Below, one piece after another: positions 1-12,300 of a DNA stretch of 64,000 nucleotides. Origin of the DNA: Varroa destructor (lineage: Eukaryota > Arthropoda > Arachnida > Mesostigmata > Varroidae); NCBI RefSeq assembly GCF_002443255.2, contig NW_019211457.1, positions 25,908,921 to 25,972,920 on the forward strand, given 5' to 3'. The first letter of the stretch is position 1. Each line of letters starts with the position of its first letter. The position numbers and the translations under genes are program-made. The notes under the pieces are model-generated. The model was not told where the DNA came from, made no database searches, and saw only the letters and a program-made list of their open reading frames with translations.

Positions 1-301
1 CAAAATAGTTAGTTTCAAACGATTTTCTGCATGGTATTGATTAATCGTTGCATTTGCAATACTGCGTATCATCGACACGACGTCATCTAGTAACAACCAT
101 GAGCAGAATGTTGTTTTCATGACGAAATGATTATACAAAATTGTAAATCAGGAACTCTGCCCATGCATGAAAAAACATAAAGGTCAAACATCTGAATGTC
201 TAACCACACCACGAGTCGCCAAAAAAGAAATTTCCTTATTCTCTTTGGCCTAACAGCTGTTTCTGTCGTAACTGTATTTTCCTTTAGTGAACAAATTTTG
301 T

Positions 302-382
302 AGCATCGGCAGGACTTGAATCAGGCACCTCCGATCTACATAGTAGCAGATTCGCGTTCCATTCTAACGAAATCTAACGCAG
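302..382 (-). pseudogene. degenerate tRNA-like fragment (tRNA-Arg-like)
   Basis: Read on the minus strand, the segment contains GATTCAAGTCC, which fits the Pol III B-box/T-loop consensus, followed by CTGCCG as in many arginine tRNAs. About 40 nt upstream is AGAATGGAACGCG, resembling a D-loop/A-box region of the AATGGATAACGCG type. The T stem and acceptor stem do not pair well, so it is not a functional tRNA as read. It is either an old tRNA pseudogene or the tRNA-derived head of a SINE. The assignment to Arg is from remembered consensus only. Confidence 0.35.
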
Positions 383-1716
383 CCGGATAGTAGAACCTAG
401 GAGAACAATTTACAACATGGCGGTGATGCTGGTCACAAAGAAATGTTCTGTGCCCAGCCGTACAGCTGGCCCAGGTGGATATAACAGTACTGGTAATTAG
501 AACGATGCTACCATACTCATAAATATTATGCTGATTTGTTAAAATAATATATACGTATTAAAAGTATTGATGTGAAGAAAGCGAGAAAAACTGCCTAAAA
601 ACAACGTTCTAAATTTAATTTCTAGAAAACACAAAAAATCTTCAACGTTGAGCTGCTTATTCTAGCATTGCGGCCTATCAAAAGCAGCTCTTTATTATGT
701 TTCGGCTTGATAAAACCGTACCGATTCGCACGAGATCGACAAGCTCGAGGTAATGGTCACCGTCAGGTAAACTACTACGGAGAAATTAGTAGTACAAACA
801 AAAATATTTCCTAGTGCATTCGTAACTATGATTTGCCCCATCGGATTAGAAAACTTCCGATAGACCATTGAGCGAATATCAATTGTATCGGGCTTGGTAG
901 GATCTTTATACAATCGCAATTCATACAAAGCGCGAGAGTTTCTTAATTACAACCAATATTTTAAGTTTAGATCAGGCGGAGATTTCGGCTTATGAAATGT
1001 GTCGTCGTCATCGTTGTTGGTGAGTTCGATTTAGAGCAATAAAATCATGCGAAGTTAAATAACTTGTTTGCAGCAGCAAATCCAAGATAGCGTGCCGCAG
1101 ATACACAAAAAAAAAGTACTAGTAATTATTACTCGGATACATAACTATACACCTAAACATGTCTATCGTTAACGGAATCGATCAAATAATCGAGGAGCAA
1201 ACTGTATATTTTGGCACATCGTACACGCGCATTGCGTTCCCTTAAGCATTTCTCAGCTACAGTACAGAGAAGTTGAAACAAATATTCGTCTGACGTGCTG
1301 GTTTCCCACTGGACACTCCAATCAGTATTAGCGGAACTCGTCGTTCATAGTAAAGCTTACATGACCATTGAGGATAGCAAAAGAATTCTATAACTATTAT
1401 ATTTATATACTTGCGTACAGCTTGTATATTGTTGGTGATATGGATATGTTTTATGCAGTTTTTATTCTAAGGCAGAAATATCATGCAAGATTACCTTAAA
1501 GCTTTATTTAATCTACTAGCTATACTTACCTAACTGGTTTAAAATTTATATCGTTTCCTCGTGTAAATTTTCTCGTATTTACGCGAACGCATATTTTCTA
1601 AGTAAGTGATATATATCCCATGTTAATTTCCAGCGATAAAATGCGATACGAACGCTTGATATTCCTCCTAGAAAAATGCCTTTGCGCACAAAAACCTTTT
1701 CTATCGACACCCCATC

Positions 1717-1738
1717 ATATATATATATATATATATAT
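1717..1738. repeat. (AT)11 microsatellite
   Basis: Uninterrupted alternating AT dinucleotides. Confidence 0.95.
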
Positions 1739-1999
1739 GTAAAGTGTGTTTTAAAAAGTCTATATAGTAACTTCCTTTTTTAAATAATACATAATTTAGA
1801 TTGTAGAGGAATATATATAAGATGTGTACTTTTTCCCCTACCGATAATGTTCCAAATTATTACCGTTGAACTCAGTACATCGCTGGCAACCGACTCACAA
1901 ACTTCGACAAAGATTTCATTTGGCGTTTCGGCGTCTTCTTGTAACAGATAAATCCTCCAGTATCATTGGTTCTCTGGTGTAGACTTTATTTTTAAGGTA

Positions 2000-2016
2000 C
2001 CCCCCCCCCTCCCCCC
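2000..2016. repeat. C-rich tract (C10-T-C6)
   Basis: Ten C, one T and six C, followed by an A-rich stretch. It stands out in AT-rich DNA. Two similar C-tracts occur near 9.0 kb (C16) and 54.4 kb (C10). Confidence 0.9.
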
Positions 2017-3330
2017 ACAAAAAAACTTTACTGGCGTCAGGCTCGGAGAATGGGCAGGTTATCCCACGAAGCTATTTCGTTCGTTCGATCTATCTGTTGG
2101 GAAGATTTCCATCGAAATATGTCCTTAAATCATAATGATAATTCGCGATCGTTGTTCAAGTTTTCCCGAATGCGTCACAAACTCAAGTTAAAAGTAGTAC
2201 ACTCAAGTAAATGGCACTAGCCACACTGTACTATCGAAGAACAAGTAGTGCAACTAACCTTTTTAGCTTATAATGAATAAACTGTAATTTTTGGTAAACA
2301 TATTAACTTAACGCTGCTTAGTATTAGTGCAAGTACGTCGATGAACTGTGCGATTTATATCGACTATATAGTTTCATTGCTCCATAGAGTGTTTTTTAGA
2401 AACTGCATCCTGGTTATATTTTTTTTTCAACTGTTATTCACAAAGTTGGAATACAGCATTGTTTAAACATAACTTTCAAAATTTACTTACGAACAATTCG
2501 ATTGTCTCACAAACTTTTAGGCTAGAACTTTTCATTGCTCTTCATGGCCCTCCGGAAAGTTGAACATCCATTTCTATCCGTTTCAAAGTGATCTTTTATC
2601 CGATTTACTGTAGGCCGCATAGGTGGATTTGTCTAAAACTTTTCGCGATATTATTCTTGCTCTTCAGTTCTGTGTCCTCATTTCCAATAGCATTTTCCAG
2701 GACATTTTCTTTATTCAAAAACTATTCTTGGTCTGCTCATTATTTCTAGTTGCCTACACTTTAAAAAGAGAGAATAATCAATAAGTTACGACCACCAGTT
2801 AAACAGTGTAAAAACATATTCGGGTCACCAATGCGTTTTTCTACTTTGCCGCTTATTTTTAGCCTAGTTGTAAATTAAATATCCCTGTTCGAAAAATCAT
2901 CTACTATGAGAAAGTTCCCGCTGCTAAACTGCAGTTGATTGAGCCTCAGGATGCAGAAAATCTTGAGCATAAAATGAATTAACTGCTTAGACGTTGGAAT
3001 ACCAGAGTTTGTTTCCGATTGATTGTATGAATTACCTGGCTGCTGCCTGAAATTCACGCGTATCATAATGGAGCCACGTCTACAGTTGGGCCTAAGCTAG
3101 AAATATGTTAATGTGACACTTTGGTGCTCTACATAAACATTTCGTATTAAAGGCATTATTTCGAACAGAATAGATTATGATCTCCTCGTCAATAATTGCG
3201 TGCTATCGTTTGATAACACTTCAAAGTTGTAAATTTTTATGGAAAAGTATCAAAAGAAACCCCAACGAGCGAATAAATATTTATTTGCTCATTAAATTTA
3301 TTCAGTTGAGCCTTACAGCTCACACCCCTC

Positions 3331-3368
3331 AATATATGTATATATATATATGTGTATATATATGTGTG

Positions 3369-3401
<33 letters not shown>

Positions 3402-3433
3402 GTGTGTATATATATACATATATATATACATAT
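3331..3433. repeat. AT/GTAT compound microsatellite at gap edge
   Basis: A mixture of TA dinucleotides and TGTGTA interruptions that runs directly into the assembly gap and resumes as ATATAAA at 3534. ORFs drawn through it consist only of Tyr/Ile/His/Val repeats and are meaningless. Confidence 0.95.
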
Positions 3434-3533
3434 NNNNNNNNNNNNNNNNNNNNNNNNNNNNNNNNNNNNNNNNNNNNNNNNNNNNNNNNNNNNNNNNNNN
3501 NNNNNNNNNNNNNNNNNNNNNNNNNNNNNNNNN
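3434..3533. other. assembly gap (100 N)
   Basis: Exactly 100 undetermined bases, the usual placeholder for a gap of unknown size. It lies within an AT microsatellite, so it most likely marks an unassembled repeat expansion. Confidence 0.98.
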
Positions 3534-4787
3534 ATATAAAGATCGTCCACAAATCACAGAATGTGGCTTCATTTCAGTATACTTAAAAACTCCGTTTTGC
3601 CGTACAGTTTGAAAGCTGTCTATTATTCGCGTAGTTGCTACCGATAGTGCCTGGGTAAAATGAAGGCATGGAGAATGCTACACGAAAAAACGAAGGCAGC
3701 AGGTGCGATAAGTAAACCATTTACAAGTTCCAGTAAAGCTAGGAAACATAATGTACATGAACGCCTGCTCGTAACGTACGGCGTTAAAGGGCCCATTCCA
3801 GCCCGGGCGAACCCAACGTCCCCCAGACGCTGCGTGTTGTACAACTATACGAAATCAACGCTTTGATTTCTGAGGACTGCTATCAAGCATAGCTTCAGTA
3901 GAGACGCACGACGGGCTGAAAACGTAACCTAAAACGTAAAAGTCCTAGTGTTGTTTTAGTGTTAACTCACAGCTTTACAGATGACATTTATTTGTTAATT
4001 TAATAAAGCTAGTTGGTTCTACAATTCAATTGCCTAAGCATTGCATAAATCCCGATCAAGTTAAAATCGTCCGTCGGCATTCGTTAACAACGATCCACCC
4101 TGCGTACTTCCACGATGCGAATATGTCGGCGACGCCGATAATGAATTCTGATAGACAGTCTTAATTAAGAAGGGCTCGCATCGAGGAATCACACCTCAAC
4201 ATAATACAACATATTGCCTTTTGAATATGATCAATAACCATTCCAATTCTATCGTTTTCAAAGACGGGAAAATCCGTAATTTTGGTAAAATCACGTAATT
4301 AAACGAAGGCTTACAATAAATATATAGTCAGTGGCCTTGTAGAAGCCACAATAAAATATGGGATACGTCATGAACAAAGAACTCAATTCGATCACTATGG
4401 GGGGCAGAACAAGTTAATACTGATAAAGTAACCAATTTTCGAGTTCCGAAATAGAACTTCCCTATTTGCTGTAGAGCAAGGAACATTTACCGAACGAGTG
4501 CATTTTCAGAACTTCATAATATCAACGATATACAATGACGCCTCATTTATCCATAGTTGTAAGGGCACAAAGGACGACAAAGGTCCTACGCCGCTCACTG
4601 ATGGTTCGGTTGCTCTATTAATCGTCAAATAAATTTATAATGTCGAACTACAATTGCTTGTAGCGTTCTCAAGTAGCCTTTGATATCACAGTGTCCATGA
4701 TAAATACAGTTGGTACCGTGTCTACCAAGCGATTGTGCAATTCGCGGTTTGACGACTAACGACTCTTATAGGCCCTTAATGGAACAG

Positions 4788-6364
4788 CTATGGCGACGTA
4801 AGCCGTTGAAGCTGAGTAGAGATGTTCTGGTACAGCCACATTAGCTCTGCTGGATGATCCATATTCAAGATTTGATAAATACCGTTGTCGGCAAGCATAT
4901 GGATAAAGTTAATCCGAGCGGAAAGGTTTTGTTCGATATGCTTGGGCGGCTGTAAACATCTTAAAACACCGCTGATGATCTGCAGAACGGTCACTTCTTC
5001 TGGGCTCGGTAGATTCGTGGGTCGAAGTGGATATCTCACAAGGATATGTTGGATTATCTCGGCCTGCATAAACCAAGCACCGATGCGTGCATCTTGTGTT
5101 TCTATCCAAGTTCGTAATCTTTCCAAGATTGTTCTCGATTGTAGATTGAATACAATTGGAAAGATGAGCTAAAATGAAAAGCACACAGTAAGGTTATTTT
5201 TATCCTAACGCAAAAGTTAAATGGGGGTATTGTGACGGGTCGTGGATATTCGCGCTTCTGAAAAGTTCAAAACCGGCTCTAAACCATCCGTCATTGTACA
5301 GCAAATGAGTGGGACCCCTAAACGGGCACATAGATTACTGCAGTTGCTTGCATGACAAGGCTGATCGCAAACAGTCGTTGCTGAACGTACATCCGTAGAT
5401 CCTAATAGATATCGAAACGGATCATCTAATCACAGAAGTGAAATCGGCGTAAAAACATATTAAACATACTTATATCCGTTGATTTAGCATTAGCGTTGTA
5501 AAATACGAGCAATGCTGGTTAACATGCGCCATTACGAAGTTGCTTGCTACGACCTATTTACTTGGTGTTATTAGAAGTTTAACATAATCGAATAGAGACC
5601 GATTTAGTTAGTGGCTACTAACGTCGGACGTTATTCGTTCATACATATAAAGATTATCAGAAAGTTACCTGTAAAGCGTACCAGAAGTCCACACTGCTAC
5701 GGAGGATCTCGATGGATTGGTCATTGTCGATAACCATTGTAAATAAAAGGGCCCAGTTATTTAAAGTTGTTGTTGGCTCTAAATCTGATGACTCGTGTTG
5801 AGCTGCTAGCTCACCAGAGATCTCTACAAACCTTGCGAATAGATCTGTTGATTCTACCATATTCCTATAGAGATCTTGAAAGCCAGACGACTTTTTGAAG
5901 ATCTTCCCGAGAGCCCAAAGAACTACATTAGTCACTTCATGAGGAATAGGATGTCGAAGCAATTTTGCTAAAAACTTGTGAATATCCGCTTCAATCATTA
6001 GTAGTAGACATCCGGGATGGTACGCGAGTTCGCGTATTAAATTTACCGTGTCAATGGCACATTCGCCATGATTTGTCACGATCTCGATGAGTTCGCCATA
6101 GTGTCCAGGTTTTTGATTGGTAAGGAACGCGTCCTTATTTAAGTTTGCGATGTCTCTTAGCGCATGGACAACTGCGACACGGCCCAGTGGGTGATGCATT
6201 CTCCGTACACAAAACACAAGTGTAGAAATGTCAGCAGGATTCAGTGCATAGTAGTCTCGGTTCTTCGATTTTGCGAGCACGACTCTCTGACGGTCACTTA
6301 GTCCTACAGGTGACCCGAGCTGGCGAACAATATACTCGATATCGTCATCCGCTAAATGGAACAT
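4788..6364 (-). CDS. importin-alpha-like armadillo-repeat protein, short, two exons
   Basis: Complete gene on the minus strand: exon 1 is 6364-5669 (232 codons), the intron 5668-5169 (500 nt), and exon 2 5168-4788 (126 aa plus TAG). The donor reads CAG|GTAACT and the acceptor is TTTTCATTTTAG|CTC. Both exons are phase 0 and join in frame, giving 358 aa. The ATG has CAAA before it and an in-frame TAA eight codons upstream. The protein is nearly all helical, with armadillo-type repeats. Segments around residues 60-75 (HALRDIANL), 145-156 (VVLWALGKIF) and 200-210 (LNNWALLFTM) resemble the third helices of importin-alpha repeats. Importin-alpha proteins are usually about 500-550 aa and begin with a basic importin-beta-binding domain. 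This one begins acidic (MFHLADDDIEY) and has no such domain. Of the WxxxN motifs that line the cargo groove, Trp is kept in WALGK and WALLF but the Asn is lost, and HALRD has lost both. It may therefore have given up classical NLS binding. The family call is from remembered patterns; another ARM-repeat family is possible. That the locus is coding is much surer. Confidence 0.72.
5169..5668 (-). other. intron of the importin-like gene
   Basis: GT-AG intron of 500 nt between two phase-0 exons. The 3' end has a T-rich tract before TTTTAG. The sequence inside carries no ORF of note. Confidence 0.8.
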
Positions 6365-8227
6365 TTTGCCGATTACGGAAGCTTACGAAAACTTTGCAAG
6401 ATAAAAATCACTTCGGCGTAGGTATAAATCGCACAAAAATATGCGATGTCACCCTGCCCTACTTTGCACACCGTCTATTATATGTAGCCGCACAATGGCA
6501 TCAAGCACCGCGAGTCATCTCTTGTTAGTGAGATCCATCCATCAATCAATCACAATGGACTGAAAAGCGATTGACATGTCCCGGGAGGGGCCTGGGCCTG
6601 TTTTGAGCGTATCGTACGTCCTAATAGAATGTCACCATCATTGAACGTCGTGCTGGCTATAACACGTGCGCCACAATGAACGTGTTAGTTCGAGCTTGTT
6701 TTGCAACCCGAAGCTGCTGCTGCTACTGCTTTGAGCGTCACCATTCTACCCTGTGTGAATAGAATGCAAAAATCAAACCATTCCTGCAAGTGATATCTTT
6801 CCAAGAGCAAGCAGAGTCATCAGCGATTGTCTTCTTATTAGTAGGCCTTTGGGTGGCCATTGAATGACCGATTCTACCTACGGTGTTATGTATATAGACG
6901 ATTCTAGTTAATTTGTACGACATTGTGGAGACAGATAGCTTGATCCATAGATCAGGAATTATTCTCCCATAAGTAAATGTGTTAGTAAAGCTGGAACGCA
7001 GTCAGAAGCCTAAAAAACAAAAACCCGATTAGGGTACCTTATAACCTGCTCAGCTGACAATTATTGTACATATGATTGTGGATAGTAGGGAGATCGCGGT
7101 AACGGGCAATGCAGGTGTATAGTTTTCTCATAGCAAGTGTCGATTTGTTAAGATATCGCGAGAAATACGTACTAATGTAATGCTAAAATATCTGCCTAAA
7201 ACAAAATACGTGTTGTCTTCAATGGCTAAATCAGACCTAAATTTCTGCCCTATACGAGCGCATTAATACAAAAAAGTAACATTTTAACTACCGTGTTATT
7301 GTCTATAAACTCAGTTTTAAATATGCCATATAAGACACTTTTTTCAGTTTCTATTTTCGCTGGAACATTTATGATGGCATATATTAACTGGCTTTTAGCT
7401 AGTTCGAAAAAAAAAGATTCGAATGCTTACTATTGCCATAAAACAGAGCTCCAAAATGTGTTCTAAACAGGTGACAGGTGCAAATGGTTAAAGCCATAGA
7501 CACTCCATTAAAGAATCTGACCTCTGACCTGAAACAAGGTTATGCTCTGAAAGTGGACAAAAGAAATCCCGAAGGTTGCAAAACCATTACGGGAATACGA
7601 TCTAGTAGTAATTGGAACAGCGTAGACAGGATCAAGATAGATAAATTTTAAAGCACTCATCTGTGTACTAGCTTACACGTTTAGGACATAAGCTCACAGT
7701 TTACATTTGACCTAACCCCATTAATTATTCAAGGTATATGAAGAGTCATCTATGGATGATAAGGTTGGTAGCAGGGTGTGAATGTCCTCGGTAGGAGGAC
7801 ACATCAACGAAAATTACGCGTCTATCTGTAGCGGGCTTATCTAGCTATTTGAACAGATTTAAGGAGATCGGTCTTAAGAATAATTCTGCTACTTTTATCT
7901 CGTATTGGCTGATCTTATGAGACGACAGAGCTTCTCTGATATATCGTAAATATAAGAAATCTATCTAGACCAGTTACACTATAACGATATTTATACGTTT
8001 GGCACACGTTCAAATCGCGAAACAATAGCGTGTTGCCAATTTGTTACCGAATTTTTAACCGTGACAATATTCTACTTATAGATAGAAAATGACGGCTATA
8101 TATCGATGTATCAAATCAATAAGTAGTTAGTTGATCTTTATCTATACAGTCTTTATCAATAATTGTTATCGGAATTAATTGTTAAAAGTTAAACCATTGA
8201 CGGCGCTGATCTCGCTACTTTGTCATC

Positions 8228-8299
8228 TTTTTTTTTTTTTTTCATAATTTTCGTTGATATCAGTTAGTGTTAAAAAAAAAAAAAAAGAAGAAGAAGAAG
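8228..8299. repeat. T15 ... A15 inverted homopolymers followed by (GAA)n
   Basis: Fifteen T (8228-8242) and fifteen A (8272-8286) are separated by 29 nt, so they are fully complementary arms. A short GAA repeat follows to 8299. It could be two poly(A) tails of retroposons inserted in opposite directions, or simple slippage. Confidence 0.8.
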
Positions 8300-8988
8300 T
8301 TGGACAATATCGAGCTACTCAAACGCCACCTCTCGGTATGCTGATAAAAATTTCTTTGCAAAAAAACCTACCTTAAAATTTCTGCAAAACATATTAATCT
8401 ATCTATTGGTGTTTCACGATAGTTAGTACGTTATCCTACAACGGCGTATCATAATCTAGTACAAAAGAGCTATCGTTCTGAGAGTATCCATTCATTCCAA
8501 ATGTGTTTTTACAATTAATTGCAAGAGTAATCACTCGAGGCTATTAGCAATCGTGTCGTTAAAAACTATGCTAATAACGTTTCAAGTACCTCTACGAAAC
8601 GTCGGCTTCCTCAGCAGAACACAGCTTTAAGTAACTTGAACTTGCACCGCTTCAGGATACAGAGAATTACATTTTGACTTCCATTTTGCACTATCAGTCT
8701 ATTTGACCTTGTACGGTTACCGAATATGACTGTCCTCTTTTTTTATCAGAGCAAAATTAAGCAGATCAGTATGAAATGACTATAGACAACCCCGCAGGTT
8801 AATAATACAAAATCAAGGCTTTAGATAGAACGTGCGCCTCAGAATGCGGCCAAAGTTTTGAAGGAAAAAAAAATTACATGAATGTCCAAACTTTTAAGCA
8901 CTATGAAATGGACTAAAAAACTGTTTTGGATTTCAGCATGTATATACGTAAAATCTAATTAAAACTTTTAAAGAACCCTTAGTTAAGA

Positions 8989-9004
8989 CCCCCCCCCCCC
9001 CCCC
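8989..9004. repeat. C16 homopolymer
   Basis: Sixteen consecutive C in AT-rich DNA. Confidence 0.95.
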
Positions 9005-9122
9005 ATGCGGCCAGCAAGTAATGACTAACTGTATAATAAACGATTTAAATATCAATAAGATGTCAAAAGGCATTAACTGTTTTTTAGACTGCTACTTGGT
9101 TAATCTGCATAGTTTGACGCAG

Positions 9123-9318
9123 CCGTGGGGCACCAGTGAGTGAAAAAAGCTGTGAATCAATCGAGTCCCATCGCCTTAAAAAGTACTCCTACGCGACCAT
9201 AGCGAGGCTATGCACTCTTCGTGAGCAACTGAATCGTGGCGAGACCCCAGCTGGACTTGAGGCCAAGGATCTCCTAAGTGACCTAGCTCGGAACATGTGC
9301 TTGAGACAGATCCAATAG
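9123..9318 (+). CDS. unassigned helical ORF or exon candidate
   Basis: Open frame with a charged, helix-forming composition: CESIESHRLKKYSYATIARL, then a Leu/Arg/Glu-rich stretch ending in NMCLRQIQ and TAG. There is no ATG; an in-frame TGA lies just upstream at 9115-9117. If it is coding it must be reached by splicing, for example through the AG at 9121-9122 (GACGCAG), which has only a weak pyrimidine tract. Codon content and GC are visibly higher than in the flanks. I do not recognise the family. Alternatives are a fragment of a decayed gene or a chance ORF. Confidence 0.3.
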
Positions 9319-12300
9319 TAAATAGATGTTATGGTTTATCAAATTTGCAATTACGTTTTTTGTGGAACGGTTTTTGCTGTTGATTGGACAGCGTCTGTGG
9401 AATATGGCGAATCGAAGCAGGAATATTGTATTCAATCACGTGTGTGCGAGACTTCAACGGGCTTCTCATTGAATACCGTTCGAGGATCCTCTCGAGCGGG
9501 TTGGAATTGACAATCCAGGCAGCGATCCCTTTACCTTTTTTTCATAGCTAAATAACGAAGTCTTGACAAAATTACCGTTACGCGGGCCTCGTCATCAAAG
9601 ACGAGTATTACGAAAAATTATAAAAACGACGGAAAAAACAAACATGGCATGCTGCTGTAGGTTGTGTAAGAAATTTCTATAATTTAGGAAGATCACGTTA
9701 GGAACGGGGCCCTTTTTGATTTTGCGTATCCTGAGTATCTACCGTGCAGGTGTTTGGTCCGTGCCGCATTTCAGATCTAAACAACTAGAGCTTTCAAATA
9801 TTTAGGATGAATACCTTTATTCAATGTAGAATGGAAGCAATGGAGACAATCCATTGACCCATTTTATTCAGTAGAGGCGGTGTTACTCTTCAAACAAAAA
9901 GGCGCCCTCGAAAAACGAACAAGTTTAAGCAGTATTGCTCACTCACTACACATTCACGCTGTATCAAATACACAACTTATATATGGGGTGAGCATAGCAG
10001 AACTGACCGAACAGTTTTTTTTTTTTTTTTTATAAATAAAAGCAAACGACAAAACGTTCTTGGTAACAAGAGTATTTCCTATTGAATCTCCTAGTTTACA
10101 CATGTATTTGCCTCTATTCTCTAGCGAAAAAAAATATATAATTATATACGCAGGTGAATTCAAATTTAACCAGTGCTGAGGTTCTTTACACTCTTGTTGA
10201 TTAGGATTACTCGGAAGATTTTATAGAAAGCGTCTGCTCAATTGGTGGGCGTAAAGTTTTTGTCACCTTGTAGGATTGTGCGTAATAAGCTTTGTATCAT
10301 ATGCGTCCAGCAATCTAACGTAGCTTTATGAGACAGTGCGCGTAATTGGATTAGCTATGATGGACGTATCACCTACTATTTAGCCGCATCGCATATAAAG
10401 GTGCTTAAGACCTGGTCAGAATTGTTACTGGATTTGTTGCGACCTTGCGTTTGTTCACCGAGTTCTATAAGCACCAGGTGCCCACCACGTTTACAAGGTT
10501 GGGAAAAAGGCTACCTTACCCATTACGGTGTAGACTCTCTACTTCTTTGTGAGAAGGACAATGCAGACCATACTGGTAAGCAGCGGCTGACTCTGCACGC
10601 AGCAAATTTTTGGCAGGCAACTAGTGTTAAACTTCGATAGACTTCAGCACTAGTTTGCTTTGCCCGGCCACGTTTATGCTTCACCAGTTTCTCTATGAAG
10701 TACATAGCTTGAATGACGCGATCTGGCAGTCCAGTTAAATTCTCTTGGTTTCCTGATAATAAGCCTTTGTCAGGTCATCTGAATACTGTTGCGAAGCTGC
10801 TTTTGTTCATAAGACCATCTTGCGTCGATCTGAACCCAAATAATGTAATGATTTAACGGATTAGCAATCTGCCTTAAATAAATTTTTCCTTATTTAGGTA
10901 CATTGATTCAGCATCGAGGCGGCGAATTTTTTTTATCACTGTAAACTATCCAAAATAATAACGCTGTTATCCTCGGTATATGTTTTTAATAATTTCTTCG
11001 ATAATGAGGTAGATTAATTTTAATCACTCCAATTAAAAATATTTGTTCTCAGACAGCTATAGATACATGGGGCCTCCTCATCTAATAGATGTATAAATAT
11101 ACTATTATATGCGATATGAATTTTACTTATTTTTTTAATAAAATATAGAATTATTTTTCCATACGCTTCTCTATTTTCATACGTTGTCGCTTTGAACAAG
11201 TAGAAATGGCACCTTTCGTTCATCGACGACGTATGCTGTTGCCACAGGAAGTGGGATCGAGTACTACATAACTGGCGGCTATCAATGAATAATGCAGTGG
11301 ATAACGCAGCATTTTATCTACTTTTTACTGTGTTTGTACCCATGTAAGCAAATTTCTGATATTTGCTAACTTGTGGCACGGAAGGATATTTTTGTTACTT
11401 TGATAAGTTTATGATGAACACCTTAATTGACGCTAACAGATGGTACGTGTTTTGTGGGCTCATCAAAACAGCGCGCAAATTGTTTAGAAGGCTGGGTCGA
11501 GACAGCCTGCGTTAATTGCTATAGGGGCCCTCAGAACAAACGTAGGCAAGCATCAATGATGAGTCCCCTTGACAATGTTTAGCCGCGCGTGTCGCTGAAT
11601 TAAAATAGTAGTTAGCTTTTATCGGCTTTGTTTACGTTTTTGTTCGATGCGAGACAGATGCTGTAGTGCACTTACCTTTATATACTCAGTACTCTAGAGA
11701 TAAATGGTTAAGGTTGTTCATAATACTTTCTTTAAGGATCCTTTATAATTCTATATGTTATTCCAGTTTCGTATTGGTATGGCAAACAACCATATGAAAT
11801 GTGTAAAACTTTTAAGGGGCATACAAAAATCTTTAGTTGAAAAGTTAGCAGTTATCAGTTCAAATTCCTCTGTAGCCCTGTATGGGCGTTACGTGCTACC
11901 CATACTGGGCCTAAACAATATTAACTCATTAACCTTTACTGTATAAATGATCATGTCCTTTGAATCTGACTGTCACAAATTCTCGCAAATGCAGTTAAAA
12001 TAATAAACTTAAAGTTAAAAACTGAACTATATAGCATTCCAATCTTATTTGATACGTTCAGAAATACATTTAAGGATTTAGATCAATACATTTAAAAGCT
12101 AAAAATTGGCCAATTGGCCATGGAAAATCAAGTAAATCCAGTGGAGATAATGCAGCAAGTTTGAGAAGTACAAGTTAATGGTAACTGAAAATCACCAAAG
12201 AAAAAATTACAAAAGAACACAACTGCTGTTGAAGTGCCAAGAAAAAGTGCGGTGAGCATATAGACGTCTTAAACGATACTGGTAAATTGAGTTACGTAAT

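Larger units (their letters stand above)
1..4787. other. intergenic, no supported gene
   Basis: AT-rich DNA with short ORFs on both strands and none with convincing protein-like composition or paired splice sites. It holds a tRNA-like fragment near 302-382, an (AT)11 tract, a C-tract and the assembly gap, all listed separately. The last part, 4.4-4.79 kb, lies downstream of the minus-strand importin-like gene and should contain its 3' UTR. I saw no canonical AATAAA on the minus strand there. Confidence 0.6.
6365..9122. other. intergenic, upstream of importin-like gene
   Basis: Contains the presumed promoter and 5' UTR of the minus-strand gene just right of 6364, but no TATA box or initiator that I would defend. 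The rest is AT-rich and without a supported gene. The homopolymer pair at 8.2 kb and C-tract at 9.0 kb are listed separately. Confidence 0.55.

Noticed and set aside
3177..3612. Several ORFs running through the AT repeat and N gap
   Set aside because: They translate to Tyr/Ile/His repeats plus undetermined residues and overlap each other on both strands.
4885..5184. ORFs on plus and in another minus frame over importin exon 2
   Set aside because: Shadows of the spliced exon; they lack start context and run across its intron boundary.
6244..6528. Plus-strand ORF over the start of the importin-like gene
   Set aside because: Antisense to exon 1 and composition unlike protein.
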